Shown here: positions 37,303 to 44,948 of the stretch, in pieces | How positions within the stretch are numbered: the first letter of the stretch is position 1 | Layout of the letters: each line of letters begins with the position of its first letter | NCBI GenBank assembly: GCA_031260965.1 | Contig: JAISKK010000065.1 | Coordinates: 1-46,436, forward strand | Source: Desulfovibrio sp. | GTDB lineage: Bacteria; Desulfobacterota; Desulfovibrionia; Desulfovibrionales; Desulfovibrionaceae | Length of the DNA stretch: 46,436 nucleotides | Direction: 5' to 3' | The notes under the pieces: generated by a model | Told to the model about the DNA's origin: nothing | What the model saw: the letters and a program-made list of their open reading frames with translations, nothing else | The model's database searches: none | Program-made: the position numbers and the translations under genes

Positions 37303-38117
37303 TGGCCTTTCCTGCTTTTTTCATCCTCTTTGGCTCGCTCCCAGAGGACATTTTTTTCTTCCATGTCCAGGGCTGTGAAATCCTGACCCTTTTTGTACGC
37401 GGCCTCTTCCATAAAGGCGAAGCGTCCAAGAAAACGCCGTGTGGCAGCGTCCAGGGCCGCTCCGGCCTTGATGCCCCTGCGCCTGCCCAGTTCCACCAGG
37501 GTCAAAAGCAGATCGCCGAGTTCATGTTCCTGGGATTCTTTATTGTCGGAGGCAAAGGCGTCCAAAAGTTCCAGCCATTCGGCCTCCACCTGCTGTTCGA
37601 CATCGGAATCCGAATCCCAGGTGAATCCGGCGCTTGCCGCCCTGGAGTTCAGACGGTAGGCCTTGAGCAGGGGGGGAAGGCTGGCGGGCAGGCCGGCGAA
37701 AATCCCGGACGGCTTTTCGGAAGCTTCGGCGTGTTCCTGGCGTTTGATGCGTTCCCAGGTCGCCAGCACATCTTCTTTGGATGCGCACACGGCATCGGAA
37801 AAGACATGGGGGTGGCGGCGGATCATCTTGATTTTACTGCCTTCAAGAACATCCGCCAGGGTGAAGTCCCCTGTCTTCTCATAGAGCAGCCCAATAAATA
37901 TGAGCAGAAAAAACACATCACCCAGTTCTTCGGCCGCATCGGCGCGTCCGCCCTGCCGGATGGCCGCCGCCAGTTCGTGGGCTTCTTCAATCACATAATC
38001 GCAAAGGCTGGCCGGGCTTTGCGCCCGATCCCAGGGGCAGCCTTCCGGGGAAATAAGTTTTTGCAGAACATCCTGCAACGCGGTAAATTTTTCGGCAGAA
38101 GGGTTCACTTCAGTCAC
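37299..38117 (-). CDS. mazG: Nucleoside triphosphate pyrophosphohydrolase MazG
   Basis: All-alpha NTP pyrophosphatase that cleans the nucleotide pool and can modulate stress responses. The 272 residues carry two MazG domains. The first has CPWDRAQSPASL and the metal-binding EExxE (Glu44, 45, 48) followed by ExxD (Glu64, Asp67). The second has EAEWLELLDAF and HELGDLLLTLVELGR. The preserved acidic residues suggest activity. It lies 16 bases after cvpA and overlaps the AI-2E gene, forming a minus-strand trio. Confidence 0.93.
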   Translation of the reverse strand: MTEVNPSAEKFTALQDVLQKLISPEGCPWDRAQSPASLCDYVIEEAHELAAAIRQGGRADAAEELGDVFFLLIFIGLLYEKTGDFTLADVLEGSKIKMIRRHPHVFSDAVCASKEDVLATWERIKRQEHAEASEKPSGIFAGLPASLPPLLKAYRLNSRAASAGFTWDSDSDVEQQVEAEWLELLDAFASDNKESQEHELGDLLLTLVELGRRRGIKAGAALDAATRRFLGRFAFMEEAAYKKGQDFTALDMEEKNVLWERAKEDEKSRKGQ

Positions 38118-38133
38118 CTTTGAGCGGAGGGCT

Positions 38134-38601
38134 TCAGTTTAGGAAGGAGGGGAGAAGGGAGCGGGCGAAAACGACCAGAAAATCCATGTGAACAGCCAAA
38201 ACGGATTTTTTCAGGAAAGGCGAATCCGGCACAAAACGCTGCATCAGGGCAATGGCCACGGCGCAGACAAAAAGACCCTTGCCAAGGCCAATCAGCGCCC
38301 CCAGCAGACTGTCCAGCCGGGCCTCCGGGGTCAGAATCCGGCGGGCGACAAGCGAACACAGGGAAACGACTATCATGGACGCGGCGAAGATCACTGCGTA
38401 GGAAATGCCGTTGGCCCATTTGGGTTCGGATATTATTCCGTCAAACTGCGGAACTACCAGGGGGTAAAAACGTCCGGCCAGGAAAAAACCCAAAAAGATG
38501 CCAGCAAAGCCCGCCATTTCGCTGATAAGGCCGCGCAGCATTCCGCGCACAAGAAAAAGGAGCAGCAATATGCCGAGCCCTATATCCAGGATACTGATCA
38601 C
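38134..38601 (-). CDS. cvpA: CvpA family membrane protein
   Basis: Small inner-membrane protein related to colicin V production protein CvpA; its biochemical role is not settled. The open frame begins at 38631, but a GTG at 38601 has AGGAGG five bases upstream and begins at ISILDIGLGILLLLF, the usual CvpA start, giving 155 residues. Four hydrophobic segments are evident, and RGMLRGLISEMAGFAGIFLG is the conserved first loop. Confidence 0.88.
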   Translation of the reverse strand: MISILDIGLGILLLLFLVRGMLRGLISEMAGFAGIFLGFFLAGRFYPLVVPQFDGIISEPKWANGISYAVIFAASMIVVSLCSLVARRILTPEARLDSLLGALIGLGKGLFVCAVAIALMQRFVPDSPFLKKSVLAVHMDFLVVFARSLLPSFLN

Positions 38602-38730
38602 AAAAGCCTCCTCATACTTCAAGGTAAGCAATCTTCAGCAATACAGCCCCTGTTGTCAACGATAATTTACGGCCTGGGGACGGCGATCCCGATTCGGAAA
38701 AATCTCGCCCGCAATTTGCAAAAAATTCGC

Positions 38731-38758
38731 TTGACTTCGCTTTCGGTATAGGTAAAAC
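38731..38758 (+). promoter_or_regulatory. Candidate promoter for the CoA-transferase operon
   Basis: TTGACT (38731-38736) and TAAAAC (38753-38758) are 16 bases apart. Transcription near 38766 would give a leader of about 385 nt that contains all of the structures described downstream. Confidence 0.4.
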
Positions 38759-38799
38759 AGCTCTAAACTGAATGTGATTAAGCATATCAACTCAAACAG

Positions 38800-38937
38800 G
38801 CAATAAAAAGCAGGCAAGTGCGGAAAGCTTTCTGGATCGAAAACAGCCGGCGAGGCAACGTCAGGCAAACAGTCAGGCCCGCAACCGCTAGGCTGGATCT
38901 TTTCCGCAAACCGGCGCCTTATATATCAGACCTTTTC
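38800..38937 (+). promoter_or_regulatory. Structured RNA resembling a degenerate cobalamin riboswitch
   Basis: TGCGGAAA (38819-38826) pairs with TTTCCGCA (38901-38908). Inside, a bulged hairpin GCCGGCG/CGTCAGGC (38845-38865) resembles the P4 'GGTGA' hairpin, and ACAGTC (38869-38874) plus CCCGCAACCGCTA (38878-38890) resembles the conserved CCCGCAACTGTA core. ATCAGACC (38925-38932) is a poor B12-box candidate. The expected GGGAA is missing. This may be a diverged riboswitch, another RNA class, or chance. Confidence 0.35.
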
Positions 38938-39019
38938 AGGGCGGCATCCATTGTCCGCCGGGGGTTGGCAAAGATATACGTGATGCCCCAAGCCGCATCC
39001 TTGAACAGTTGTTTTTTTA

Positions 39020-39111
39020 AGCATCTAGCGATGCTGTCTCCATAGCAGATTTACCGGCTTAAAATGCGGTAACATGAGGATCCGGTCATCCTCATGCATT
39101 TTATGGACCGG
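39020..39111 (+). promoter_or_regulatory. Cluster of inverted repeats with possible pseudoknot before the CoA-transferase gene
   Basis: In order: AGCATC/GATGCT (39020-39035), TTACCG/CGGTAA (39051-39072) and CATGAGGAT/ATCCTCATG (39073-39096). The last has loop CCGGTC (39082-39087), exactly complementary to GACCGG (39106-39111), allowing an H-type pseudoknot or an alternative helix. The 9-bp repeat could instead be a protein operator. Confidence 0.5.
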
Positions 39112-39149
39112 CCCGGAAACCAGTTAAATCAACATACAGGAGAGAAAGC

Positions 39150-40697
39150 ATGGTTCAATTTATCAGCCTTGAAGAAGCGGCGGCCCTGGTCAAAGACAAT
39201 GACACCATTGCTACGGAAGGCTTTTTGCGCAACGCCTTTCCGGAACAGTTGTCAATCGCCCTCAAGGAACGTTTCCAGAAGACCGCTTCCCCCAAAGGAC
39301 TTACCCTCATCTATGCGGCCGGACAGGGCGGCGGCGCGGGAACCGGACTTGACCACATTGCCCAGGAAGGTCTGTTGAAACGGGTTATCGCCGGGCACTA
39401 CAATTTGAGCCCCAGTCTCGGCAAGCTGATCGCCGAAAACAAAATCGCCGCCTACAACCTCCCCCAGGGAACCATTTCCCAGTTGTACCGCGACACTGCG
39501 GCGGGCAAGGTGGGAACCATTACCCATGTCGGCCTTAAAACTTTTGTGGACCCGCGCGTGGACGGCGGCAAGCTCAACGCCCTGGCCAAGGAAGACGTGG
39601 TCGAAGTCGTCAACGTCGGAGGACGCGAACAACTGCTGTACAAGGCCCAGCCTCTGAACTGCTGCTTCCTGCGCGGCAGCTATGCCGACGAAAAGGGCAA
39701 CATTTCTCTGGACAGAGAAGCTGTAACCCTGAACGGACTGTCCATTGCCCAGGCGGTAAAGAGAAACGGCGGCAAGGTCATTGTCCAGGTCGGGCAGATA
39801 GTGAAGGCCGGCAGCCTTCCGGCCAAGTCCGTGCACATCCCCTTCATTTATGTGGACGCGGTAGTGGAAGTGCCTTTTGAAATCCAGACGGCGGAAGCGG
39901 CCGCCGGCTTTGTTGACGTGTATTCCGGCGAGCGTCGTATTCCGACGAACTCCCTGCCCCCCCTGCCTCTTGATGAACGCAAAATCATCGGCCGGCGCGC
40001 GGCCTTCGCACTTACCCCCAATTCCATCGTCAACCTGGGTATCGGCATGCCGGAATCCGTGGCCATGGTGGCCAACGAAGAAGGCATCGGCGATTACATG
40101 ACCCTGACTGTGGAATCCGGCCCCATAGGTGGCGTTCCCGCCGGTGGTGTTATCTTCGGCGCCGCAGTCAACCCTGACTGCATTCTGGACCAGGCCTATC
40201 AGTTCGACTTCTACGATGGCGGCGGTCTGGATCTGGCCTATCTGGGCCTGGCCGAATGCGATGAGAAAGGCAACATCAACGTCAGCAAAATGGGACCACG
40301 CGTCACCGGCTGCGGCGGTTTCATCAACATCACCCAGAACGCCAAACGCCTCTTCTACTGCGGCACCTTTACCGGCAAGGGCCTGAAAATAAAGGCTGAA
40401 AACGGCAAACTCGTCATCGTGCAGGAAGGTTCCATCAAAAAGTTCGTAAAAAAAGTCGGGCATGTGACCTTCAGCGGCGAATACGCCGCCCAGATCGGTC
40501 AGCCCGTGCTTTATATAACGGAACGCGCCGTGTTCGAGCTACAAAAGGACGGACTGCATCTCATTGAGGTAGCGCCCGGCATCGACGTTGAAAAAGACAT
40601 TCTGAACCAGATGGAGTTCAAACCGATTATCAAAGGTTCGCCCAAGCTGATGGACGCCAGAATTTTCAAAGACGCGGTCATCGGACTCGGCAAATAG
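39150..40697 (+). CDS. Class I acyl-CoA:acetate/propionate CoA-transferase (Pct/YdiF-type)
   Basis: Moves CoA from a donor such as acetyl-CoA to a short carboxylic acid. It is a single-chain fusion of the alpha and beta halves, 515 residues, the size of propionate CoA-transferase and YdiF. The first half has LTLIYAAGQGGGAGTGLDH, NVGGREQLLYKA and NCCFLRGSYADEKGN. The second half has NLGIGMPESVAMVANEEG and the catalytic Glu near 322 in TVESGPIGGVPAGG, followed by GLDLAYLGLAECDEKGN. An SD (AGGAGA) precedes the ATG. It is the first gene after the long leader and the entry step of the proposed catabolic operon. The exact acid cannot be read from the sequence. Confidence 0.9.
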   Translation: MVQFISLEEAAALVKDNDTIATEGFLRNAFPEQLSIALKERFQKTASPKGLTLIYAAGQGGGAGTGLDHIAQEGLLKRVIAGHYNLSPSLGKLIAENKIAAYNLPQGTISQLYRDTAAGKVGTITHVGLKTFVDPRVDGGKLNALAKEDVVEVVNVGGREQLLYKAQPLNCCFLRGSYADEKGNISLDREAVTLNGLSIAQAVKRNGGKVIVQVGQIVKAGSLPAKSVHIPFIYVDAVVEVPFEIQTAEAAAGFVDVYSGERRIPTNSLPPLPLDERKIIGRRAAFALTPNSIVNLGIGMPESVAMVANEEGIGDYMTLTVESGPIGGVPAGGVIFGAAVNPDCILDQAYQFDFYDGGGLDLAYLGLAECDEKGNINVSKMGPRVTGCGGFINITQNAKRLFYCGTFTGKGLKIKAENGKLVIVQEGSIKKFVKKVGHVTFSGEYAAQIGQPVLYITERAVFELQKDGLHLIEVAPGIDVEKDILNQMEFKPIIKGSPKLMDARIFKDAVIGLGK

Positions 40698-40822
40698 CTA
40701 AAACGGCTTTTCCTTGCGCCTCCCCTCTCCTTACGGACCCGAGGCGCAAAAAATATTCTCAGGTTTAAGGGATTGAAAGAGTTATATGTCCAGTCAACCT
40801 CTTGCTATGAAGGAGTTAGAAC

Positions 40823-41599
40823 ATGGCTTATGAGAATCTGCTTTTTGAAGTTGAAGGAAAGATTGCCATCATCACCATGAACCGTCCGAAAGCCCTCAAC
40901 GCGCTGAACGACGGGCTGCTGAAAGACCTGAACTCCGCCCTGGACGAAGTGTCCGGCAACGCGGATATCAAGGGCGCAATCATCACCGGAGCCGGGAAGT
41001 CCTTTGTGGCCGGCGCGGATATCAGCCAGATGGCCGACTATACTCCGGAAGAGTGCCGGGCCTATATGGGATATGCCCAGCAGACCTTCAACCGCATCGA
41101 ATCCATTGAAAAACCGATCATGGCCGCAGTAAACGGCTATGCCCTCGGCGGCGGCAACGAACTGTGCATGGCCTGCGATTTCCGCTATGCCAGTGAAGCG
41201 GCCCTTTTCGGACAGCCCGAAGTGAACCTCGGCATCATGCCCGGTTTCGGCGGCAGTCAGCGTCTGCCCCGGCTTGTGAACCCCGGCGTGGCCAAGGAAA
41301 TTATTTTCTCCGGTCGTAATCTCAAGGCGGATGAAGCCCTGAAGATCGGTCTGGTCAGCAAGGTCACGGCCCCCGACGACCTGCTCCCCGAAGCCAAAAA
41401 AATTATGGCGACCATAGTCTCCAAACCCGCGCATTCCCTGCGCTACTGCAAGGTTTCCATCAACAGGGGCCAGGACACCGACCTGTACAAGGCCATTGAA
41501 CTGGAACTGGATCTGGTGTCTTTGTGCTTCTCCTCACCCGATCAGAAAGAAGGCATGAAAGCCTTCCTGGAAAAACGCCCCGCTCAGTTCAAGAGCTGA
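40823..41599 (+). CDS. Enoyl-CoA hydratase (crotonase family)
   Basis: Adds or removes water at the double bond of a short 2-enoyl-CoA. The 258 residues are normal length. ITGAGKSFVAGADISQM forms the first oxyanion/CoA loop. The two catalytic acids are present: Glu113 in ALGGGNELCMACD and Glu133 in FGQPEVNLGIMPGFGG. The C-terminal EGMKAFLEKRPAQFK is typical of short-chain crotonases. An SD, AAGGAG, lies upstream. The gene follows the CoA-transferase by 125 bases on the same strand, suggesting hydration or dehydration of the acyl-CoA made there (crotonyl-, acryloyl- or similar). Confidence 0.92.
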   Translation: MAYENLLFEVEGKIAIITMNRPKALNALNDGLLKDLNSALDEVSGNADIKGAIITGAGKSFVAGADISQMADYTPEECRAYMGYAQQTFNRIESIEKPIMAAVNGYALGGGNELCMACDFRYASEAALFGQPEVNLGIMPGFGGSQRLPRLVNPGVAKEIIFSGRNLKADEALKIGLVSKVTAPDDLLPEAKKIMATIVSKPAHSLRYCKVSINRGQDTDLYKAIELELDLVSLCFSSPDQKEGMKAFLEKRPAQFKS

Positions 41600-41694
41600 T
41601 TGCAAAAGAAGCGGACAAAGCTGCGGCCGAGGGTTATCCAAGGCATGTCTGCTCGGACGCTGCATAAGCGGCGGTGAATGCTGCCCGCGCCATC

Positions 41695-41738
41695 CGGAGG
41701 AACATATGGCAAGGGGTTGCCGACTTTGTCGGCAACCC
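41695..41738 (+). repeat. REP-like hairpin before the GntP-family gene, containing a tiny ORF
   Basis: An 11-bp perfect stem (GGGTTGCCGAC, 41714-41724; complement 41728-41738) closes on TTT. CCGGAGGA and GCAAGGGG precede it, as in the element at 4540-4595. An ATG at 41706 with GGAGG five bases upstream opens an 11-codon frame (MARGCRLCRQP, stop at 41739-41741) running through the hairpin. Confidence 0.45.
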
Positions 41739-41814
41739 TGAGCGGCCACCGGCAAGGCGAAGGCTAATTGCGTTACACAACACGCCAACTTTATAACTCT
41801 GGAGATGATGTATT

Positions 41815-43260
41815 ATGGTTATCGGCATTCTAGCTTCACTCCTTCTCTTAACGCTCATCGCGTACAGGGGTCTCTCGGTCATCCTGTTCGCCCCGGTCTG
41901 CGCCTTGCTCGCCTGCATAACCGCAGGCTGGCCGCTTCTGCCTTCCTACACGGAAATTTTCATGACCCGCGGCGTTATTTACGTCAAAAACTTCTTCCCC
42001 ATCTTCCTGCTCGGCGCCGTGTTCGGCAAGGTCATGGAAGAAAGCGGCTGCGCCCGCTCCATCGCCAAACTTTTCGCTGAAAAGCTCGGCTCCAAACACG
42101 CCTGCATAGCCGTGGCCACGACCACAGCCGTGCTCACTTACGGCGGCATCAGCATGTTCGTGGCGCCTTTCGCGGTTTATCCTTTCGCCTACGCCCTGTT
42201 CAAGGACGCCGGCATTCCGCGCCGCCTCATTCCCGGCTCCATCTGCATAGGCACCTTTACCTTTGCCATGACCTGCATGCCCGGTTCCCCGCAAATTCAG
42301 AACATGATTCCGGCCAACTACTTCGGCACGACCCTGTATGCCGCCCCCGTATTCGGCATCTGCGGCACCATCCTGCTGGCCGGCATGAGCATGATCTGGA
42401 TCGGCTGGCGTCAAAGGAAACTCATGCACGAGGGTTTCGGCGAACTCGACACGCGGTCCACGACCAACCTGGACGACGGCGTGGAACTGCCCAATCCGGT
42501 ACTGGCCCTGATTCCCTGCGCAGTGGTGCTGGTAGGAAACGTGGTATTCACCACCATACTCGCGGGTCAGGATCCTTTTTACATTATGGGCAAGTTCACG
42601 CCCTTGTTTGATAAATCCGTCCTGGACTTCGTGCCCAAGAAAGGCCTGGAAACCCTGGTCGCGGGCAGAATCCCGGTAGCCAACTGGGCCCTGCTGATCT
42701 CCCTGATCCTCTCCATCATTGCGGCCATAGCCGTCAGCTTCAAACAGTTCTCGATCCGCAAGAACCTTGGCGCCACCCTGAACGCCGGCGCCCTCGGCTC
42801 CCTGCTCGCCATCATGAATACGGCCTCCGAAGTCGGCTACGGCAACGTGGTCAGCTCTCTGCCCGGCTTTAACTCCGTCAAGGAGTTCCTGATGAGCGTC
42901 AGGTTCGGCGACGGCCCGCTGATGTCCGAGTTCCTCACCGTCAACGTGCTGGCCGGCGTTACCGGATCGGCCTCCGGCGGCATGAGCATCGCCCTGGAAG
43001 CCATGGGTAAAACCTTTCTTGACTGGGGCGCCAGCGCCAACCCGGTCATTGGTCCCGAGCTGTTGCACCGTGTCGCGGCCATGGCCTCCGGCGGTCTGGA
43101 CTCCCTGCCGCATAACGGCGCCATCATCACGCTTATGGCCATCACCGGCATGACCCATCGCCAGTCCTATCCGGACTGCGGCATGGTCTCCGTTGTCATG
43201 CCCATAGTGATTACCTTTGTGCTGGTTGTTATCTGGACCATATTCGGATTTACCTCATAA
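41815..43260 (+). CDS. GntP-family carboxylate/hydroxy-acid permease
   Basis: Predicted inner-membrane importer of a small organic acid. The 481 residues contain about twelve hydrophobic segments. Features of the GntP/CitM-type fold include GAVFGKVMEESGCARSIAKL near the N-terminus, TYGGISMFVAPFAVYPFA, the pore-like MPGSPQIQNMIPANYFGT, and near the C-terminus SGGMSIALEAMG, ASGGLDSLPHNGAIITLM. GntP relatives move gluconate, but family members next to CoA-transferases often carry hydroxybutyrate-like acids, so the neighbours favour uptake of the pathway substrate. GGAG lies ten bases upstream of the ATG. A strong hairpin follows the stop. Confidence 0.82.
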   Translation: MVIGILASLLLLTLIAYRGLSVILFAPVCALLACITAGWPLLPSYTEIFMTRGVIYVKNFFPIFLLGAVFGKVMEESGCARSIAKLFAEKLGSKHACIAVATTTAVLTYGGISMFVAPFAVYPFAYALFKDAGIPRRLIPGSICIGTFTFAMTCMPGSPQIQNMIPANYFGTTLYAAPVFGICGTILLAGMSMIWIGWRQRKLMHEGFGELDTRSTTNLDDGVELPNPVLALIPCAVVLVGNVVFTTILAGQDPFYIMGKFTPLFDKSVLDFVPKKGLETLVAGRIPVANWALLISLILSIIAAIAVSFKQFSIRKNLGATLNAGALGSLLAIMNTASEVGYGNVVSSLPGFNSVKEFLMSVRFGDGPLMSEFLTVNVLAGVTGSASGGMSIALEAMGKTFLDWGASANPVIGPELLHRVAAMASGGLDSLPHNGAIITLMAITGMTHRQSYPDCGMVSVVMPIVITFVLVVIWTIFGFTS

Positions 43261-43282
43261 ATCCGTTTTCTCTGGCAAAACG

Positions 43283-43320
43283 CGTCTCCCGTGGGGTTTT
43301 AGCCAACCCCACGGGAGACG
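43283..43320 (+). terminator. 16-bp perfect hairpin between the permease and antiporter genes
   Basis: CGTCTCCCGTGGGGTT (43283-43298) is fully complementary to 43305-43320 with a 6-nt loop. No T-tract follows, so it may be a partial terminator or an mRNA-stabilising stem that lets the two halves of the operon differ in level. Confidence 0.55.
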
Positions 43321-43381
43321 GCGGTTGAAAGGACCCCAGGCATTTTTTAAAAAACCCACGCTAATCCAAGGACAAGAAGAA

Positions 43382-44896
43382 ATGTCTCCTTTAACGGTAC
43401 GCATTCCCGCCGCCCGCGTTGAGGGCAATTTTTCCCGTGCGGCCTTCGCTCTTGCTCTTTTGGGCCTGACTGCAATTTTTCTTTTCTCCTTTCCCGAGGC
43501 CGGGCTGTGCGCGGGGGGGCTGCACGAAGCCAGCGAAAAACTCGGCGCCCAGTTCTCAATATTCTGGATCCTGCCCTTTGTCTGCATGCTGCTCTCCATC
43601 GCCATTGGCCCCTTGGCCGCGCCCCATTTCTGGGAACACCATTACGGCAAGGTAGCCGCATTCTGGGGACTGGCCTTTCTTGTTCCTTTCGCCCTGCTCT
43701 ATGGTTTTTCCCTGGCAGTCTATCAATTTATGCACGCCATGCTGCAGGAATACATTCCCTTCATCATCCTGCTTTTGGCCCTCTTTACCGTAGCCGGCGG
43801 CATCCGCCTGAAAGGAACCCTGGCCGGAACCCCGGCCGTGAACACAGGCCTTTTGGCCGTCGGGACTTTACTCGCAAGCTGGATGGGTACCACGGGCGCG
43901 GCCATGCTTTTAATCCGCCCCCTGCTGCGGGCCAACTCGCACCGCCGCTATAAAGTCCACAGCGTGGTCTTTTTTATTTTCCTGATTGCCAATATCGGCG
44001 GCTCGCTGACCCCGCTCGGAGACCCGCCCCTCTTCCTGGGCTTCTTGCAGGGCGTGGACTTTTTCTGGACCCTGACCCATGTCTTCCAGCCCACGCTGAT
44101 TGCCGCCTGCGTTCTGCTCGCCCTGTACTTCGTCCTTGACACGGTGCTCTACGGCAAAGAAGGCCGTCCGGTGCATCCGGAGGCCAACAGCGGCGAAAAA
44201 CTGGCCCTGGACGGGAAGGTCAACTTCCCCCTGCTGGCCTGCATAGTGCTTCTGGTGCTCATCAGCGGCGTGTGGAATCCGCATGTGGAATTTTCGATCT
44301 ATGAAGTACACCTTGAATTGCAGAACATCATGCGCGATATCCTGCTCCTGGCCGTAGCCTGCGCTTCCTGGAAACTCACTTCACAGGAATGCCGCAAACT
44401 GAATGAATTCAGTTGGGGCCCCATCCAGGAAGTCGGAAAACTTTTCCTGGGCATCTTCATCAGCATGATTCCGGCCCTGGCCATCCTCAAAGCCGGCAGC
44501 AACGGCGCCCTGTCCGGTCTGATCAGCATGGTCAGCGACAACGGGCAACCGAACAACGCCATGTTTTTCTGGCTTACCGGCGCTCTCTCCAGCTTCCTTG
44601 ACAACGCGCCGACCTATCTTGTATTTTTCAACACAGCGGGCGGACTGTCCGGGGTAAGTCCCGACATGTTTGCCGGGCAACTCATGGGGCCCTGGGCACA
44701 AACCCTGACGGCGATTTCCGCCGGAGCGGTCTTTATGGGGGCGAACTCCTATATCGGCAACGCGCCCAACTTCATGGTCCGCTCCATCGCTGAAGAACTC
44801 GGCGTGAAAATGCCCAGCTTTTTCGGTTATATGGTCTGGTCGGTGGGAATACTTATCCCGGTATTCATCCTGCTGACTTTCATCTTTTTTATCTAA
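43382..44896 (+). CDS. NhaD-type sodium:proton antiporter family protein
   Basis: Ion-transporter superfamily membrane protein of the NhaD/ArsB type, probably exchanging Na+ and H+. The frame is open from 43217, but MSPLTVRIPAARVEG at 43382, with AAGGA about nine bases upstream, is the likely start (504 residues). About twelve hydrophobic segments are seen. The two half-sites are clear: NIGGSLTPLGDPPLFLGFLQG and GALSSFLDNAPTYLVFFN, both conserved in NhaD-like proteins. A pathway-linked role, for instance removing Na+ brought in with the substrate, is inference from position. Confidence 0.82.
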   Translation: MSPLTVRIPAARVEGNFSRAAFALALLGLTAIFLFSFPEAGLCAGGLHEASEKLGAQFSIFWILPFVCMLLSIAIGPLAAPHFWEHHYGKVAAFWGLAFLVPFALLYGFSLAVYQFMHAMLQEYIPFIILLLALFTVAGGIRLKGTLAGTPAVNTGLLAVGTLLASWMGTTGAAMLLIRPLLRANSHRRYKVHSVVFFIFLIANIGGSLTPLGDPPLFLGFLQGVDFFWTLTHVFQPTLIAACVLLALYFVLDTVLYGKEGRPVHPEANSGEKLALDGKVNFPLLACIVLLVLISGVWNPHVEFSIYEVHLELQNIMRDILLLAVACASWKLTSQECRKLNEFSWGPIQEVGKLFLGIFISMIPALAILKAGSNGALSGLISMVSDNGQPNNAMFFWLTGALSSFLDNAPTYLVFFNTAGGLSGVSPDMFAGQLMGPWAQTLTAISAGAVFMGANSYIGNAPNFMVRSIAEELGVKMPSFFGYMVWSVGILIPVFILLTFIFFI

Positions 44897-44948
44897 TAGG
44901 AAAAGGCACTTCTTTTTCGTCAACAGCCCAAACCAGTATGAGGAATCC

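Larger units (their letters stand above)
38602..39149. other. 548-bp gene-free region: long structured leader of the acyl-CoA operon
   Basis: No convincing gene is present; a 75-codon frame at 38818-39045 lacks an SD and family resemblance. The region holds a promoter candidate (38731-38758), a cobalamin-riboswitch-like fold (38800-38937), alternating GCATC/GATGC segments (38944-39034), a T7 tract (39012-39018) and three adjacent inverted repeats (39020-39096) with a possible pseudoknot to 39111. The SD AGGAGA stands at 39137-39142. Confidence 0.6.

Noticed and set aside
38818-39045. 75-codon plus-strand frame in the leader before the CoA-transferase
   Set aside because: No SD, basic composition without motifs, and it overlaps the structured leader. 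A short unknown protein cannot be fully excluded.
39083-39098. Possible sigma-54 promoter (GG and GC ten bases apart) before the CoA-transferase
   Set aside because: Only the two dinucleotides match; the TGGCA and TTGC contexts are absent, and the spacing arises inside the 9-bp inverted repeat.
39252-40463. 403-codon minus-strand open frame opposite the CoA-transferase
   Set aside because: Antisense shadow of a gene with intact catalytic motifs; no independent start signal.
41848-43158. 436-codon minus-strand open frame opposite the GntP-family permease
   Set aside because: Very rich in Gly, His, Gln and Asp with no motif; it is the complement of a well-supported transporter gene.
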